NCBI RefSeq assembly: GCF_017301635.1 | Contig: NZ_CP071091.1 | Location: 9,416,501-9,480,500 of the forward strand | Origin: Myxococcus landrumus | GTDB taxonomy: Bacteria; Myxococcota; Myxococcia; Myxococcales; Myxococcaceae | Reading direction: 5' to 3' | Length of the DNA: 64,000 nucleotides | Part shown: piece by piece, positions 38,060 through 45,653 of the stretch | Numbering within the stretch: position 1 is the stretch's first letter | Layout: each line of letters starts with the position of its first letter | Made by a program: the position numbers and the translations under genes | Notes under the pieces: generated by a model | Seen by the model: the letters and a program-made list of their open reading frames with translations, nothing else | Told to the model about the DNA's origin: nothing | The model's database searches: none

Positions 38060-40900
38060 ATGACGACGGATTCCACGCCCCGCATCAGCGACCTGCCGCC
38101 GCTCAAGCTGGCGCTGCTCGCGCGCAAGGTCGAATCGAAGCTGGCACTGGCACTGAGCGAACCCATCGCCATCGTGGGAATGGGCTTGCGGTTCCCGGGA
38201 GGGGCGGACTCGCCGGAGTCCTTCTGGGAGCTGCTGCGTGAGGGGCGCGACGCGATTGCGCCCATTCCCGCGTCGCGTTGGGACGTCGACGCGTACTACG
38301 ACCCGACGCCCGGGACGCCGGGGAAGATGTACACGCGGCATGGTGCCTTCATCCGGGGCGTGGAGGACTTCGACCCGCAGTTCTTCGGCATCTCCCCTCG
38401 CGAAGCGGCGCGGATGGACCCGCACCAGCGATTGCTGCTGGAGGTCACCTGGGAGGCGCTGGAGCGCGCGGGCCTCTCCGCGACGGACCTCAAGGGCAGC
38501 TCGACGGGCGTCTTCGTCGGGATGATGAACGAGGACTTCTCGCACCTGATGACGGATGCGACGCAGATAGACCTGCACACGGCTTCCGGTTCAGGGTTGA
38601 GCGTCGCGGCGGGGCGACTGGCGTACAGCCTGGGATTGCAGGGGCCGACGATGGCGGTCGACGCGGCGTGCTCGTCGTCGCTCGTCACCGTGCACCTCGC
38701 CTGTCAGAGCCTTCGGACGCGCGAGTGTGACCTGGCGTTGGCGGGAGGCATCAGCCTCATCCTGTCGCCGCTGACGTCCGTGGTGAACTGCGCGATGCGA
38801 ATGCTCTCGGTGAAGGGGCGTTGCAGCACGTTCGACGCGACGGCGGATGGCTTCGTGCGCGGCGAGGGCTGCGGGATGCTGGTGCTCAAGCGGCTGTCGG
38901 ACGCGGTCGCGGACCGTGACCCGATTCTCGCGTTGCTGCGGGGCTCGGCGACGAACCACAGTGGCCAGTCCAGCGGGCTCACCGTGCCCAACGGCAACGC
39001 GCTGGCGAAGGTGATGCGGGCGGCCCTCCAGACCGGAGGCGTGGAGCCGGAGCAGGTGGGGTACATGGAGGCGCACGGCACGGGCACGGCCATCGGAGAC
39101 CCCATCGAGATGGAAGCGCTGGGCCGCGTCTTCGGGCCCTCGCACTCGAAGGAGGAGCCGTTGGTCGTGGGCTCGGTGAAGACGAACATCGGCCACACCG
39201 AGGGCGCGGCGGGAGTCGCGGGCATCATCAAGGTCGTGCTCGCGATGCAGCACGAGGAGATTCCCGCGCACCTGAACCTGGAGACGCCCAATCCCAACAT
39301 CCGCTGGGACGCGCTGCCCGTGCTCGTGCCGAAGGAGCGCAGGCGCTGGGCGCGAGGTGCGAAGCGGCGAATCGCGGGGGTGACCGCGTTCGGCTTCAAC
39401 GGGACGAACGCACACGTCCTCGTCGAGGAAGCGCCGCTCGCGCCGGAGCCACCGGCGGAGGTCGCCTCTTCCCCTCGGCTCCTGGTCCTCTCGGCGCGGA
39501 CCGCGCCAGCGCTCCAGGAGTTGGCGGGGCGGTACGTGGAGCACTTCTCGTCGCGGCGTTCCTTTCCGGATGTCTGCTTCACGGCGAACACGGGCCGGGT
39601 GGCGGCGCCTCACCGGGTCGCCGTCGTGGCGTCGAGCCTCGCCGAGGCACGCGAGCGGCTCGCGGGCTTCGTGCGTGGAGAGACGGTGCCCGGTGTCTGG
39701 GCGGGCTCCGGGCGGCAGCGTCCTCGCCTGGCCTTCCTGTTCGGAGGTGGGGAGCGGGACGGAGCCGCGTGGGGGCGGAGGCTCTTCGAGTCCGAGCCTG
39801 TCTTCCGGGATGCGGTGGTGCGCTGTGAAGAGGCGCTGGGCCGTCCCTTCGCCTCGGAGTTCTTCCGTGCGCGAGGCGCGGGGGCGCGTCCACCCGGCCC
39901 GAGCCTCGCGCTCCCAGGGCGCTTCGCGGTGCGATGTGGCCTGGTGCATCTGTGGAAGGCGTGGGGCGTCGCGCCATCGGTGGTGATGGGCCTGGGCGAG
40001 GGAGAGTTCGCGGCGGCCTGTGCCGCGGGCGTGCTCTCCTGGGAAGACGGAGTGAAGCTCGTGGCGACGTTGGGCGAGCAGCTCGAACGGGCCGCGCCGG
40101 GAGCCGAGCTGACCCTCGAGCGGGCAGAGCACCTCGCGGAGGTCCTCTCACGGTTTCCGGAGGTGTTCCCGCTGGGGTTGGACGGTGAGGGGAACGGGAT
40201 TCTCTCGGGAGCACGTGCGGCCATCGAGGCGGTGCAGGCCGAGCTGCTCCAGCGAGGAAGCCGGGCCGAGCTGCGGGACACGCCGCACGCCCTCACCCCG
40301 ACGGTGTGGGCCGCGGCACGAGAGGCCGTGGCGGCGGCGGCGCGCTCCAAGGCACATGAGCGCCCCCGTGTCCCGTGGTTGTCGGCGCACACGGGGAGGT
40401 CGCTGGAGTCTCCAGGTGCCGAGCACTGGCGAGGGCCCCAGGGAACCCCCGCGCAATGGGCCACCGCGTTGAAGGCCCTGGCCGGACAGGGCGTGAGCGG
40501 ATGCCTGGACCTGGGACCTGGGGCGGGCTGGACGGCCCTGGGTCGTCGTGTGGAGCCCATGGGCGAGCGGAGCTGGTTCTCCGGCCTGCGGTCTCCAGAA
40601 GACGACAGGGCGGGGCTCCTGGAGAGCCTCGCGGGGCTCGTGGCGCTGGGGGCGGAGGTGGCGTGGCCGGAGTTCTACCGGGACCAGTCCCACGACAAGG
40701 TGGTGCTCCCGACGAGCTGCTTCCAGCGCAGCCGGTACTGGTTCGAGCAGCCCGCCGTGGCGCCTGCCGCGAAGCCCGACGTGTTCTCCTCGTTGAAGGA
40801 GGAGAACGTCGAGGCGCTGGCCGGACAGCTCGACCTGATTGAGCAGCTCACGGACGAGCAGGTCGAGGCGTTGCTCGGAGGCCAGAAGGGCGGAGGCTGA
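38060..40900 (+). CDS. PKS fragment protein: intact KS, dead AT, no ACP
   Basis: A 946-residue protein ending the operon. The N-terminal docking segment (ISDLPPLKLALLA) matches that of the PKS at 14997. The KS has C204, EAHGTGT and NIGH, so it looks able to condense. The AT-like region (about 555-870) keeps the fold's outline and the post-AT linker (VVLPTSCFQRSRYWF), but the GHSxG nucleophile motif is GLGEG at residues 644-648 (His to Leu, Ser to Gly), and the GQGSQ and HAFHS motifs are also lost. No reductive domains or ACP follow; the last 35 residues look like a docking tail. It may pair with the free MT-KR-ACP protein. Possible roles include transacylation or chain-length gating. A sequencing frameshift is unlikely because the frame is clean. 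Confidence 0.9.
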   Translation: MTTDSTPRISDLPPLKLALLARKVESKLALALSEPIAIVGMGLRFPGGADSPESFWELLREGRDAIAPIPASRWDVDAYYDPTPGTPGKMYTRHGAFIRGVEDFDPQFFGISPREAARMDPHQRLLLEVTWEALERAGLSATDLKGSSTGVFVGMMNEDFSHLMTDATQIDLHTASGSGLSVAAGRLAYSLGLQGPTMAVDAACSSSLVTVHLACQSLRTRECDLALAGGISLILSPLTSVVNCAMRMLSVKGRCSTFDATADGFVRGEGCGMLVLKRLSDAVADRDPILALLRGSATNHSGQSSGLTVPNGNALAKVMRAALQTGGVEPEQVGYMEAHGTGTAIGDPIEMEALGRVFGPSHSKEEPLVVGSVKTNIGHTEGAAGVAGIIKVVLAMQHEEIPAHLNLETPNPNIRWDALPVLVPKERRRWARGAKRRIAGVTAFGFNGTNAHVLVEEAPLAPEPPAEVASSPRLLVLSARTAPALQELAGRYVEHFSSRRSFPDVCFTANTGRVAAPHRVAVVASSLAEARERLAGFVRGETVPGVWAGSGRQRPRLAFLFGGGERDGAAWGRRLFESEPVFRDAVVRCEEALGRPFASEFFRARGAGARPPGPSLALPGRFAVRCGLVHLWKAWGVAPSVVMGLGEGEFAAACAAGVLSWEDGVKLVATLGEQLERAAPGAELTLERAEHLAEVLSRFPEVFPLGLDGEGNGILSGARAAIEAVQAELLQRGSRAELRDTPHALTPTVWAAAREAVAAAARSKAHERPRVPWLSAHTGRSLESPGAEHWRGPQGTPAQWATALKALAGQGVSGCLDLGPGAGWTALGRRVEPMGERSWFSGLRSPEDDRAGLLESLAGLVALGAEVAWPEFYRDQSHDKVVLPTSCFQRSRYWFEQPAVAPAAKPDVFSSLKEENVEALAGQLDLIEQLTDEQVEALLGGQKGGG

Positions 40901-40913
40901 CGTCCACGGAGGT

Positions 40914-41177
40914 CTACGCCTGGCGTGTCTGTGCGCAGGCGTAGACCATGTCTGCGATTGCGGACAGCGTCGAGAGGTTCTCGACGCGCATCGCGTCGGC
41001 GGGCACGGTGATGCCGTACTGCTTCTCGACGAAGGTCATCATCCGCGCGGTCTCCAGGGAGTTGAGGATGCCGAGCTCGAGCAGGGGCGTCGTGGGAAGG
41101 AGGTCCTCCGCATCCCCTTCGAGAATCTCTTCGGCGACATAGCGGGTCAGTCCTGCAAGGAGTTGCGGCTGATTCAT
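40914..41177 (-). CDS. Free-standing acyl/peptidyl carrier protein
   Basis: An 87-residue protein on the minus strand, convergent with the PKS operon (13-base gap). It has a four-helix carrier-protein pattern with the motif LELGILNSLETARMM: the phosphopantetheine serine is present, but the preceding Asp is Asn (NSL for DSL). It resembles discrete carrier proteins such as those that hold prolyl/pyrrolyl or other starter units, and could supply a starter to the adjacent assembly line; this is inference. The ATG at 41177 is chosen because homology of the fold starts there; an in-frame ATG at 41339 would add 54 residues of low-quality sequence. A specific function cannot be read from sequence. 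Confidence 0.85.
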   Translation of the reverse strand: MNQPQLLAGLTRYVAEEILEGDAEDLLPTTPLLELGILNSLETARMMTFVEKQYGITVPADAMRVENLSTLSAIADMVYACAQTRQA

Positions 41178-41275
41178 CGCGTTCGGCCCCCGTGCGAATG
41201 ATGAGGTGACGCTAGGGCATGTGCCGAGAGCACGCCAGCCCCCGCATTCGCGGAGGCACGCGGTGCGCCCGTGCG

Positions 41276-41291
41276 CGCTTTTTCCAAAGCG
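41276..41291. repeat. Inverted repeat, 6-base arms, possible operator
   Basis: Arms CGCTTT and AAAGCG flank a four-base centre within the divergent promoter region. The arms match perfectly. It could be an operator half-site pair or a weak hairpin; there is no following T-run, so a terminator is not supported. Confidence 0.45.
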
Positions 41292-41307
41292 ATCATCCTT
41301 TGCACGA

Positions 41308-41340
41308 ACCGGCCATGAACAGTCATGCGGACCGGCCACG
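41308..41340. repeat. Paired direct repeat ACCGGCCAyG, possible regulator sites
   Basis: Two copies of ACCGGCCA(T/C)G, differing at one base, start 23 bases apart upstream of the hydrolase gene. AraC-family proteins commonly bind two direct repeats about two turns apart, and such a regulator is encoded just beyond the hydrolase. The pairing is an inference. Confidence 0.4.
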
Positions 41341-41440
41341 CAGGGGTGTCCGCGTTGACGGTGTCGAAGGGGCGTTGTTACGCAAAGAGCGCGAACAGGA
41401 GTGGCTGTTCCTGTCGGACTGACGTGCGAAAGGAGATGCG

Positions 41441-42151
41441 ATGTCGGGGTCGAATGCGGAGGCGGTCAGCATCGTTCTGGTTCATGGAGGCTTCGTCGAT
41501 GGCTCGGGTTGGGCTGGGGTCCATCGGCTCCTGGTGAAGCAAGGCTTTCGAGTGAGTGTCGTGCAGAATCCGACGTTGTCCCTGGCGGATGACGTGGCGG
41601 TCACGAAACGGGCCATCGAGGCGGTGGCAGGCCCCGTGCTGCTGGTGGGCCACTCGTACGGCGGCGTGGTGGTCAGCGAGGCCGGGATGCATCCCCAGGT
41701 GAAGGGGCTCGTCTACATCGCCGCGTTCGCGCCCGATAAAGGCGAGTCCGTCTCCAGCCTCATCAGTGACCCGCCGCCGGGCGCACCCGTCCCGCCCATC
41801 CTGCCTCCGCGCGACGGCTTCCTGTTCCTCGACAACGCGAAGTTTCATGGCGCGTTCGCCGCCGACCTTGACACGGAGACCGCCGCGTTCATGGCGGCCT
41901 CCCAGGTACCTTGGGGCGTCGAGGCGCTCGCGGGAGCGGTGTCCGTGCCTGCCTGGCGCCACAAGCCCAGCGCCTACCTGGTCGCCACGGAAGACCGCAT
42001 GATTCCGCCCCCCGCGCAGCGGAACATGGCCGCGCGCGCTGGCGCCAGCATGACGGAGGTCGCCGGCAGCCACGCCGTCTACGTCTCCCAGCCGAAGGCG
42101 GTCGCGGAAGTGATTGTGGCGGCGGCGCGCCGCCTGGGCCCCGCGCGATAG
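41441..42151 (+). CDS. Alpha/beta hydrolase (esterase-like)
   Basis: A 236-residue cytoplasmic protein with the alpha/beta hydrolase pattern: oxyanion strand LVHGGFVDGSGW near the N-terminus, nucleophile elbow GHSYGG around residue 70, a late acid in the VATEDRMI segment and a final His in GSHAVY. It resembles small salicylate-esterase-like hydrolases that act on aromatic or short esters. The start is supported by AAAGGAG seven bases upstream. It ends three bases before the stop of the oppositely read AraC-type gene, which is the likeliest regulator by position. The substrate is not known. Confidence 0.85.
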   Translation: MSGSNAEAVSIVLVHGGFVDGSGWAGVHRLLVKQGFRVSVVQNPTLSLADDVAVTKRAIEAVAGPVLLVGHSYGGVVVSEAGMHPQVKGLVYIAAFAPDKGESVSSLISDPPPGAPVPPILPPRDGFLFLDNAKFHGAFAADLDTETAAFMAASQVPWGVEALAGAVSVPAWRHKPSAYLVATEDRMIPPPAQRNMAARAGASMTEVAGSHAVYVSQPKAVAEVIVAAARRLGPAR

Positions 42152-42154
42152 GGT

Positions 42155-43063
42155 TCAGCTCAGGCGCTGGCGCCGCCAGACGCCTGGGCTCGTGCCGAGC
42201 GCGCGTGTGAACGAGCGGGTGAAGTGGCTCTGATGGGCGAACCCGCAGGCTCCCGCGATTTCGCTCAAGGACTGGGAGGAGGACTCGAGCAGGTGCCGGG
42301 CCTTCTCCAGCCGTCGCGCCATGAGCCATTGGTGCGGCGGCTGTCCGGTCGTCTCACGAAAGGCGCGTGCGAAGTGCCGCTCGGAGAGTCCGCACGCTCG
42401 TGCGAGGGCCCCGAGAGACACCGAGCCGTCCAGATGCGCGTCCATGAGCTCCTTGACGCGCCGGAGATGGACCGGGCTCAGTCCGCCACGGAGGTTTGTG
42501 CGTGCCGCCTGGAAGGCGCCGTAGCTGTCCGCCAGGTGGGTGACGAGCGCGAGCGCCACGTGGTCGGCGTAGAGCGTGCTGACCTCGTCGGGAGCCGCCA
42601 GCGCGGGGCGCAGCGAGAGCAGCAGGCTCTGCACGACCGGGTCGGAGAAGCCGACGCCGGGCTGGTGGTGCAGCTCATCGAGCCTGCGTGCCCCCGCGTC
42701 CTCGGCATAGGCGCCGAGGGCGGGGCGCTTCAGGTAGATGCTCACGTAGTGGAATGGCCCGGCATATTCCGAGCTCAGCCGCGAGCGCAGGTCGACGATG
42801 CCAGCGTGCCCCGCGTGGAAGTTCCGGGGCTGGATGCAGCGGTTCTCCGCGCGCATGTCGCCGCGCGGCCGTTCTCGCAGATGCAGCGTGAGCACGTAGG
42901 CATCGTCGCGCGGCACCACGCCCGTGATGAGCGTGTCGGGCGCGTCGGACCGGAACTCGCCCACGAGCAGGTTCGGACGCTGAAGCACCCGGGACTCGAG
43001 CTGCGCCGCGAAGGCCGAGGTGAAGGGGCGTTCAACCCGCTGAGCCGCGTGTGAGGCCGTCAT
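42155..43063 (-). CDS. AraC/XylS-family transcriptional regulator
   Basis: A 302-residue protein with two helix-turn-helix units at the C-terminus (about 215-300): the first has LGALARACGLSERHFARAF, the second has LSEIAGACGFAHQSHFTRSF followed by the family's closing P-G-x-W-R. The N-terminal 200 residues look like a ligand-sensing beta barrel with helices, without a recognised ligand motif. It would bind DNA as an activator or repressor in response to a small molecule. It reads toward the hydrolase gene and away from the lectin gene, whose stop is 90 bases upstream of its start. The repeats at 41308-41340 are candidate sites. Confidence 0.9.
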   Translation of the reverse strand: MTASHAAQRVERPFTSAFAAQLESRVLQRPNLLVGEFRSDAPDTLITGVVPRDDAYVLTLHLRERPRGDMRAENRCIQPRNFHAGHAGIVDLRSRLSSEYAGPFHYVSIYLKRPALGAYAEDAGARRLDELHHQPGVGFSDPVVQSLLLSLRPALAAPDEVSTLYADHVALALVTHLADSYGAFQAARTNLRGGLSPVHLRRVKELMDAHLDGSVSLGALARACGLSERHFARAFRETTGQPPHQWLMARRLEKARHLLESSSQSLSEIAGACGFAHQSHFTRSFTRALGTSPGVWRRQRLS

Positions 43064-43153
43064 GACGTCTCTGAATCCCCATGGAGTCCGGAACTGCCGG
43101 TAACTCTATGGATTTTCGACGTCTCCGTAAACGGCGAGAAGTCTCGCGCCTGG
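43064..43153. other. Short AT-richer spacer upstream of the AraC-type gene
   Basis: This 90-base gap separates the lectin stop from the regulator start. It includes an AT-richer stretch around 43106-43130 (TATGGATTTTCG) that could hold the regulator promoter. No hairpin with a T-run was found, so read-through from the lectin gene is possible. Confidence 0.3.
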
Positions 43154-43597
43154 CTAGCGCAGATACCATTGCTGGTTGAGACCGTTCGAGCAGTCCCAGG
43201 TGTTGATCAACGCCCCGTTGTTGTCGCTGAAGCCGTAGATCTCCAGGCACTTTCCGTTGAGCCTGCTGCGGAGCATGTTGCCATCCCAGTACCAGTGCTG
43301 ATTGTCGCCACCGTTGCAATCCCAGATGGTGACCTGCGCCCCGTCGTTGGTGTTGCTGCCGAAGATGTCCAGGCACTTGTCGTTCATGGCGCTGCGAATC
43401 TCCTCGCCATTCCAGTACCACTGCTGGTTGGGACCGCCCCAACACTCCCACGAGGCGGTTCGCGCGCCGTTGTGGCCAAGGTAGGCGTAGACGTCCAGGC
43501 ACTTGTCGTTCGTCATGTTCCTGATTTCAAAGGCAGGCGCCGACGATGAGAGGAGCATGAGCGCGAGGGCCGTCTGTGCTGCGAACGTGTGTTTCAA
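43154..43597 (-). CDS. Secreted ricin-type beta-trefoil lectin
   Basis: A 147-residue protein with a signal peptide (LKHTFAAQTALALMLLSSSAPA, likely cut after APA) and three ricin-B repeats. Each repeat has a KCLD/KCLE element and a C-terminal QxW (NQQWYW, NQHWYW, NQQWYL) with paired cysteines. It should be exported and bind carbohydrate. The TTG at 43597 is chosen as start: AAGGAG lies six bases upstream and the signal peptide begins there. An upstream in-frame ATG at 43699 would put 34 extra residues before the signal sequence. By eye its GC content is lower than that of the adjoining genes, which may reflect transfer. No catalytic domain is attached. Confidence 0.85.
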   Translation of the reverse strand: MKHTFAAQTALALMLLSSSAPAFEIRNMTNDKCLDVYAYLGHNGARTASWECWGGPNQQWYWNGEEIRSAMNDKCLDIFGSNTNDGAQVTIWDCNGGDNQHWYWDGNMLRSRLNGKCLEIYGFSDNNGALINTWDCSNGLNQQWYLR

Positions 43598-44059
43598 GGG
43601 GGCTCCTTGAGTTGTTGATGGGGGTGAGGCTCGAAGCTGGCGGAACCTAAGTGCGGTGAGGGTGGTTGTCATGTCTGGCTGTAGTGGCGGGCAGTGCAAG
43701 AGGGTGTTGGCATGGCATCAAGGACTGGCGCGCCGGACGGTGCTCAGACCGACGCAGGGGCCAGTCAGGGTCTCCAAGGCGAAGGAGCGAGTCATCGACG
43801 GACACGCGCTCGGGCCGCGCCCGTGACGCGAGGAGCCAGACGACAGACTCCGCTGACGACACACCCGCCACATCCCATGGACTCCCAATACCTCTCACGT
43901 GAGGCGGTCCGGGATGTCGTGTTTCACGCGAGTGTCCGTTACGGCTTGTGACGGAGTGCGACAGAGGGGCTGCAGGAGTGTTCGCGAAGGAACTCTGGCC
44001 CCCGCGTTCAATTAGCAATTCCGTTCGATTTTCCACGAGCTCCTGGGGGAAGCCCGTCC
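43598..44059. promoter_or_regulatory. Intergenic region between lectin and eCIS operon, divergent promoters
   Basis: This 462-base region separates the leftward lectin gene from the rightward eCIS operon and has no supportable gene; small frames in it lack ribosome sites and domain features. It contains a ten-base perfect palindrome, CTCACGTGAG (43894-43903). An AT-rich patch at about 44010-44038 (TTCAATTAGCAATTCC) lies 20-50 bases before the first eCIS ATG, which is the likely place for that operon's promoter and leader. No sigma-54 match survived checking. Confidence 0.5.
43894..43903. promoter_or_regulatory. Perfect palindrome CTCACGTGAG, candidate operator
   Basis: A self-complementary ten-base sequence lies about 155 bases before the first eCIS gene and 295 bases before the lectin start. 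It contains CACGTG. A dimeric regulator site is possible; a chance occurrence is also reasonable in GC-rich DNA. Confidence 0.3.
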
Positions 44060-44629
44060 ATGCTGGACATCGCGCTCAAGTTCCTGGCTCAGGAACTCAA
44101 TGCCTATCTGCTCACCCGAACCGGTTCGGAGTTCGGGAAGGCGGAGATGACGCGGCTGGTGGATGACACGGGCAAGTACGTCCTCAAGGAGGACCAGCTC
44201 GGTGTCTCTCTCATCCACCTGGAAGAGGAGCGCGTCCTCAAGTCCCAGATGCCCGAGACACGGCTCACCGGAGGCAAACATGTGCTCCTCGAGCCACCGC
44301 TCAAGCTCAACCTGCACATCCTCTATGCGGCCCGGTTCACGCACTACGACCAGGCGCTGCGCTATCTCGCCCACGTCCTCACGTTCTTCCAGGCGCATCC
44401 CTCCTTCACGCCCGAGGCGTATCCCGGGCTGGATGGACGCATCGAGAAGCTGACCGCCGAGCTCCAGTCGCTCAGCTACGAGCAGGTCAACCAGGTCTGG
44501 GCCTTCGTCGGAGGCAAGCAGCTCCCCTCCGCCATCTACAAGGTCCGCATGGTGCTCCTCCAGGACACCGCGCAGACGTCCATCCAACAGCCGCTCACGC
44601 AGCTGGACACCCACCTGCACTCCCGATGA
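44060..44629 (+). CDS. eCIS cap/terminator protein, Pvc16/Afp16-like (DUF4255)
   Basis: A 189-residue protein beginning MLDIALKFLAQELNAYL, with the DUF4255 (Pvc16 N-terminal) pattern of a conserved LxxxLN start, then a central strand region including PPLKLNLHILYAA and YDQALRYLAHVLTFFQ. In Afp-type particles the Afp16 protein caps the tube end and stops sheath and tube growth. Being first in the operon here differs from its last position in Afp itself. The stop overlaps the next start by four bases. No transmembrane segment is seen. Confidence 0.85.
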   Translation: MLDIALKFLAQELNAYLLTRTGSEFGKAEMTRLVDDTGKYVLKEDQLGVSLIHLEEERVLKSQMPETRLTGGKHVLLEPPLKLNLHILYAARFTHYDQALRYLAHVLTFFQAHPSFTPEAYPGLDGRIEKLTAELQSLSYEQVNQVWAFVGGKQLPSAIYKVRMVLLQDTAQTSIQQPLTQLDTHLHSR

Positions 44630-45642
44630 GCTTCCATCTCCGCACATTGCTCACCGTGAGCATCGCGCACGGCTACTACGCCGGAGCCTGCAAGGACCTC
44701 GGCTTCGTGCTGCCCTCAGAGACAGCGAAGCTGCTGGAGGGCGGCAGGATGGTGGGCCGCGTCCGGGAGGGGATGCTGTACATCCTCTTCGACGCGGACC
44801 CACAGGGTTCTCCCCTGGTCTCCCTGGCGGGGAAGACGCTGCGGCTGGGACTGAAACAGCTCAACCCCCAGTTCGCCAACATCACCGCGGGACTCCTCCG
44901 CGCGCCGGCACTGTCTCACCAGGTCAACAACGGCCCGGTCGACCAGCTCGGCGCTCCGTCTCAAGCGGTCTTCGTGGGGCAGGTGTTCTCCCACGCGCTC
45001 ACGGACGCGGAGCGCCCCGTGACGGTCTCCGTCCGTGACGCCGCTGGCAACACGCTGCGCACCCAGACCGTGACGGCGGAGGACGACCGCGCCACCGTGT
45101 CGTTCGACCTCACCGGCCTGCCGCCGGGCGCGCTCACCCTGCGAGAGACGTCCGGTCTCGAGACGGTCGAGACCGCCTGCTACCTGGACCCCGAGCTCCA
45201 GCAGGAAGGCGCCTTCGCCGTCCTCGAGCTGCGAATCGACCCGGGCTTCTACACCACGCCGCCCGCGTTCACCGTGGCGTATGCCGCTCGCCAGGAGACG
45301 CTCAAGTACTACCTGGTGGCTGACAATTACACGCAAGCGGAGGCTCAACTGCTCAGCGTGACGGACACGGGCTTCACCGAGGACGGCCGTCCTCAGCTCG
45401 TGTTCACCCGGGTGTCGTCCCAGGACTTCACCCCGGCCGACCTCCCCGCCGGACTGCTCGGGGGCGGCAATGCCCAGGTGGTCCTCTTCAAGTCGCAAGC
45501 CCTCGTGCCTCGGCGGCAACAGGCGCGAAGGAAAGTCCAGCTCGTGAGGACGAGCACGGGGGACGTCCTCATCGACCACCTCCCCCAACCCGGGGCCGAC
45601 AGTCCCCACGCAGACCTGATCATCCACGTGTTGAAACCGTAG
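44626..45642 (+). CDS. eCIS-associated protein of unknown function
   Basis: A 338-residue soluble protein that I cannot assign to a named family. The first 50 residues are helical and mixed. Residues about 120-190 look like a beta-sandwich (TVSVRDAAGNTLRTQTVT...), and the C-terminal third is again strand-rich. It overlaps the cap gene by four bases and is 11 bases before the sheath gene, so it is surely part of the operon. Position between cap and sheath suggests a structural or assembly role at the distal end; this is inference only. Confidence 0.7.
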   Translation: MSFHLRTLLTVSIAHGYYAGACKDLGFVLPSETAKLLEGGRMVGRVREGMLYILFDADPQGSPLVSLAGKTLRLGLKQLNPQFANITAGLLRAPALSHQVNNGPVDQLGAPSQAVFVGQVFSHALTDAERPVTVSVRDAAGNTLRTQTVTAEDDRATVSFDLTGLPPGALTLRETSGLETVETACYLDPELQQEGAFAVLELRIDPGFYTTPPAFTVAYAARQETLKYYLVADNYTQAEAQLLSVTDTGFTEDGRPQLVFTRVSSQDFTPADLPAGLLGGGNAQVVLFKSQALVPRRQQARRKVQLVRTSTGDVLIDHLPQPGADSPHADLIIHVLKP

Positions 45643-45653
45643 AGGTTCGAGAC

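Larger units (their letters stand above)
41178..41440. promoter_or_regulatory. Divergent intergenic region with repeats between carrier protein and hydrolase
   Basis: This 263-base region lies between two genes read away from each other, so it must hold both promoters. It contains an inverted repeat, CGCTTT-TTCC-AAAGCG (41276-41291), and two near-identical ten-base direct repeats, ACCGGCCATG (41308-41317) and ACCGGCCACG (41331-41340), 23 bases apart start to start. That is about two helical turns, as expected for a regulator's paired half-sites. No convincing -35/-10 pair is visible. The hydrolase has a clear ribosome site (AAAGGAG) just before its ATG. Confidence 0.5.

Noticed and set aside
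42224..43054. Plus-strand frame of 276 residues opposite the AraC-type gene
   Set aside because: The minus strand carries two convincing helix-turn-helix motifs; this frame is its shadow.
43647..44036. Minus-strand frame of 129 residues in the lectin-eCIS gap
   Set aside because: No ribosome site, no recognisable features, and it overlaps the upstream region of the lectin gene.
43985..44059. Possible sigma-54 promoter (TGGCC near 43998) before the eCIS operon
   Set aside because: The -12 element would read CA rather than GC at the required spacing.
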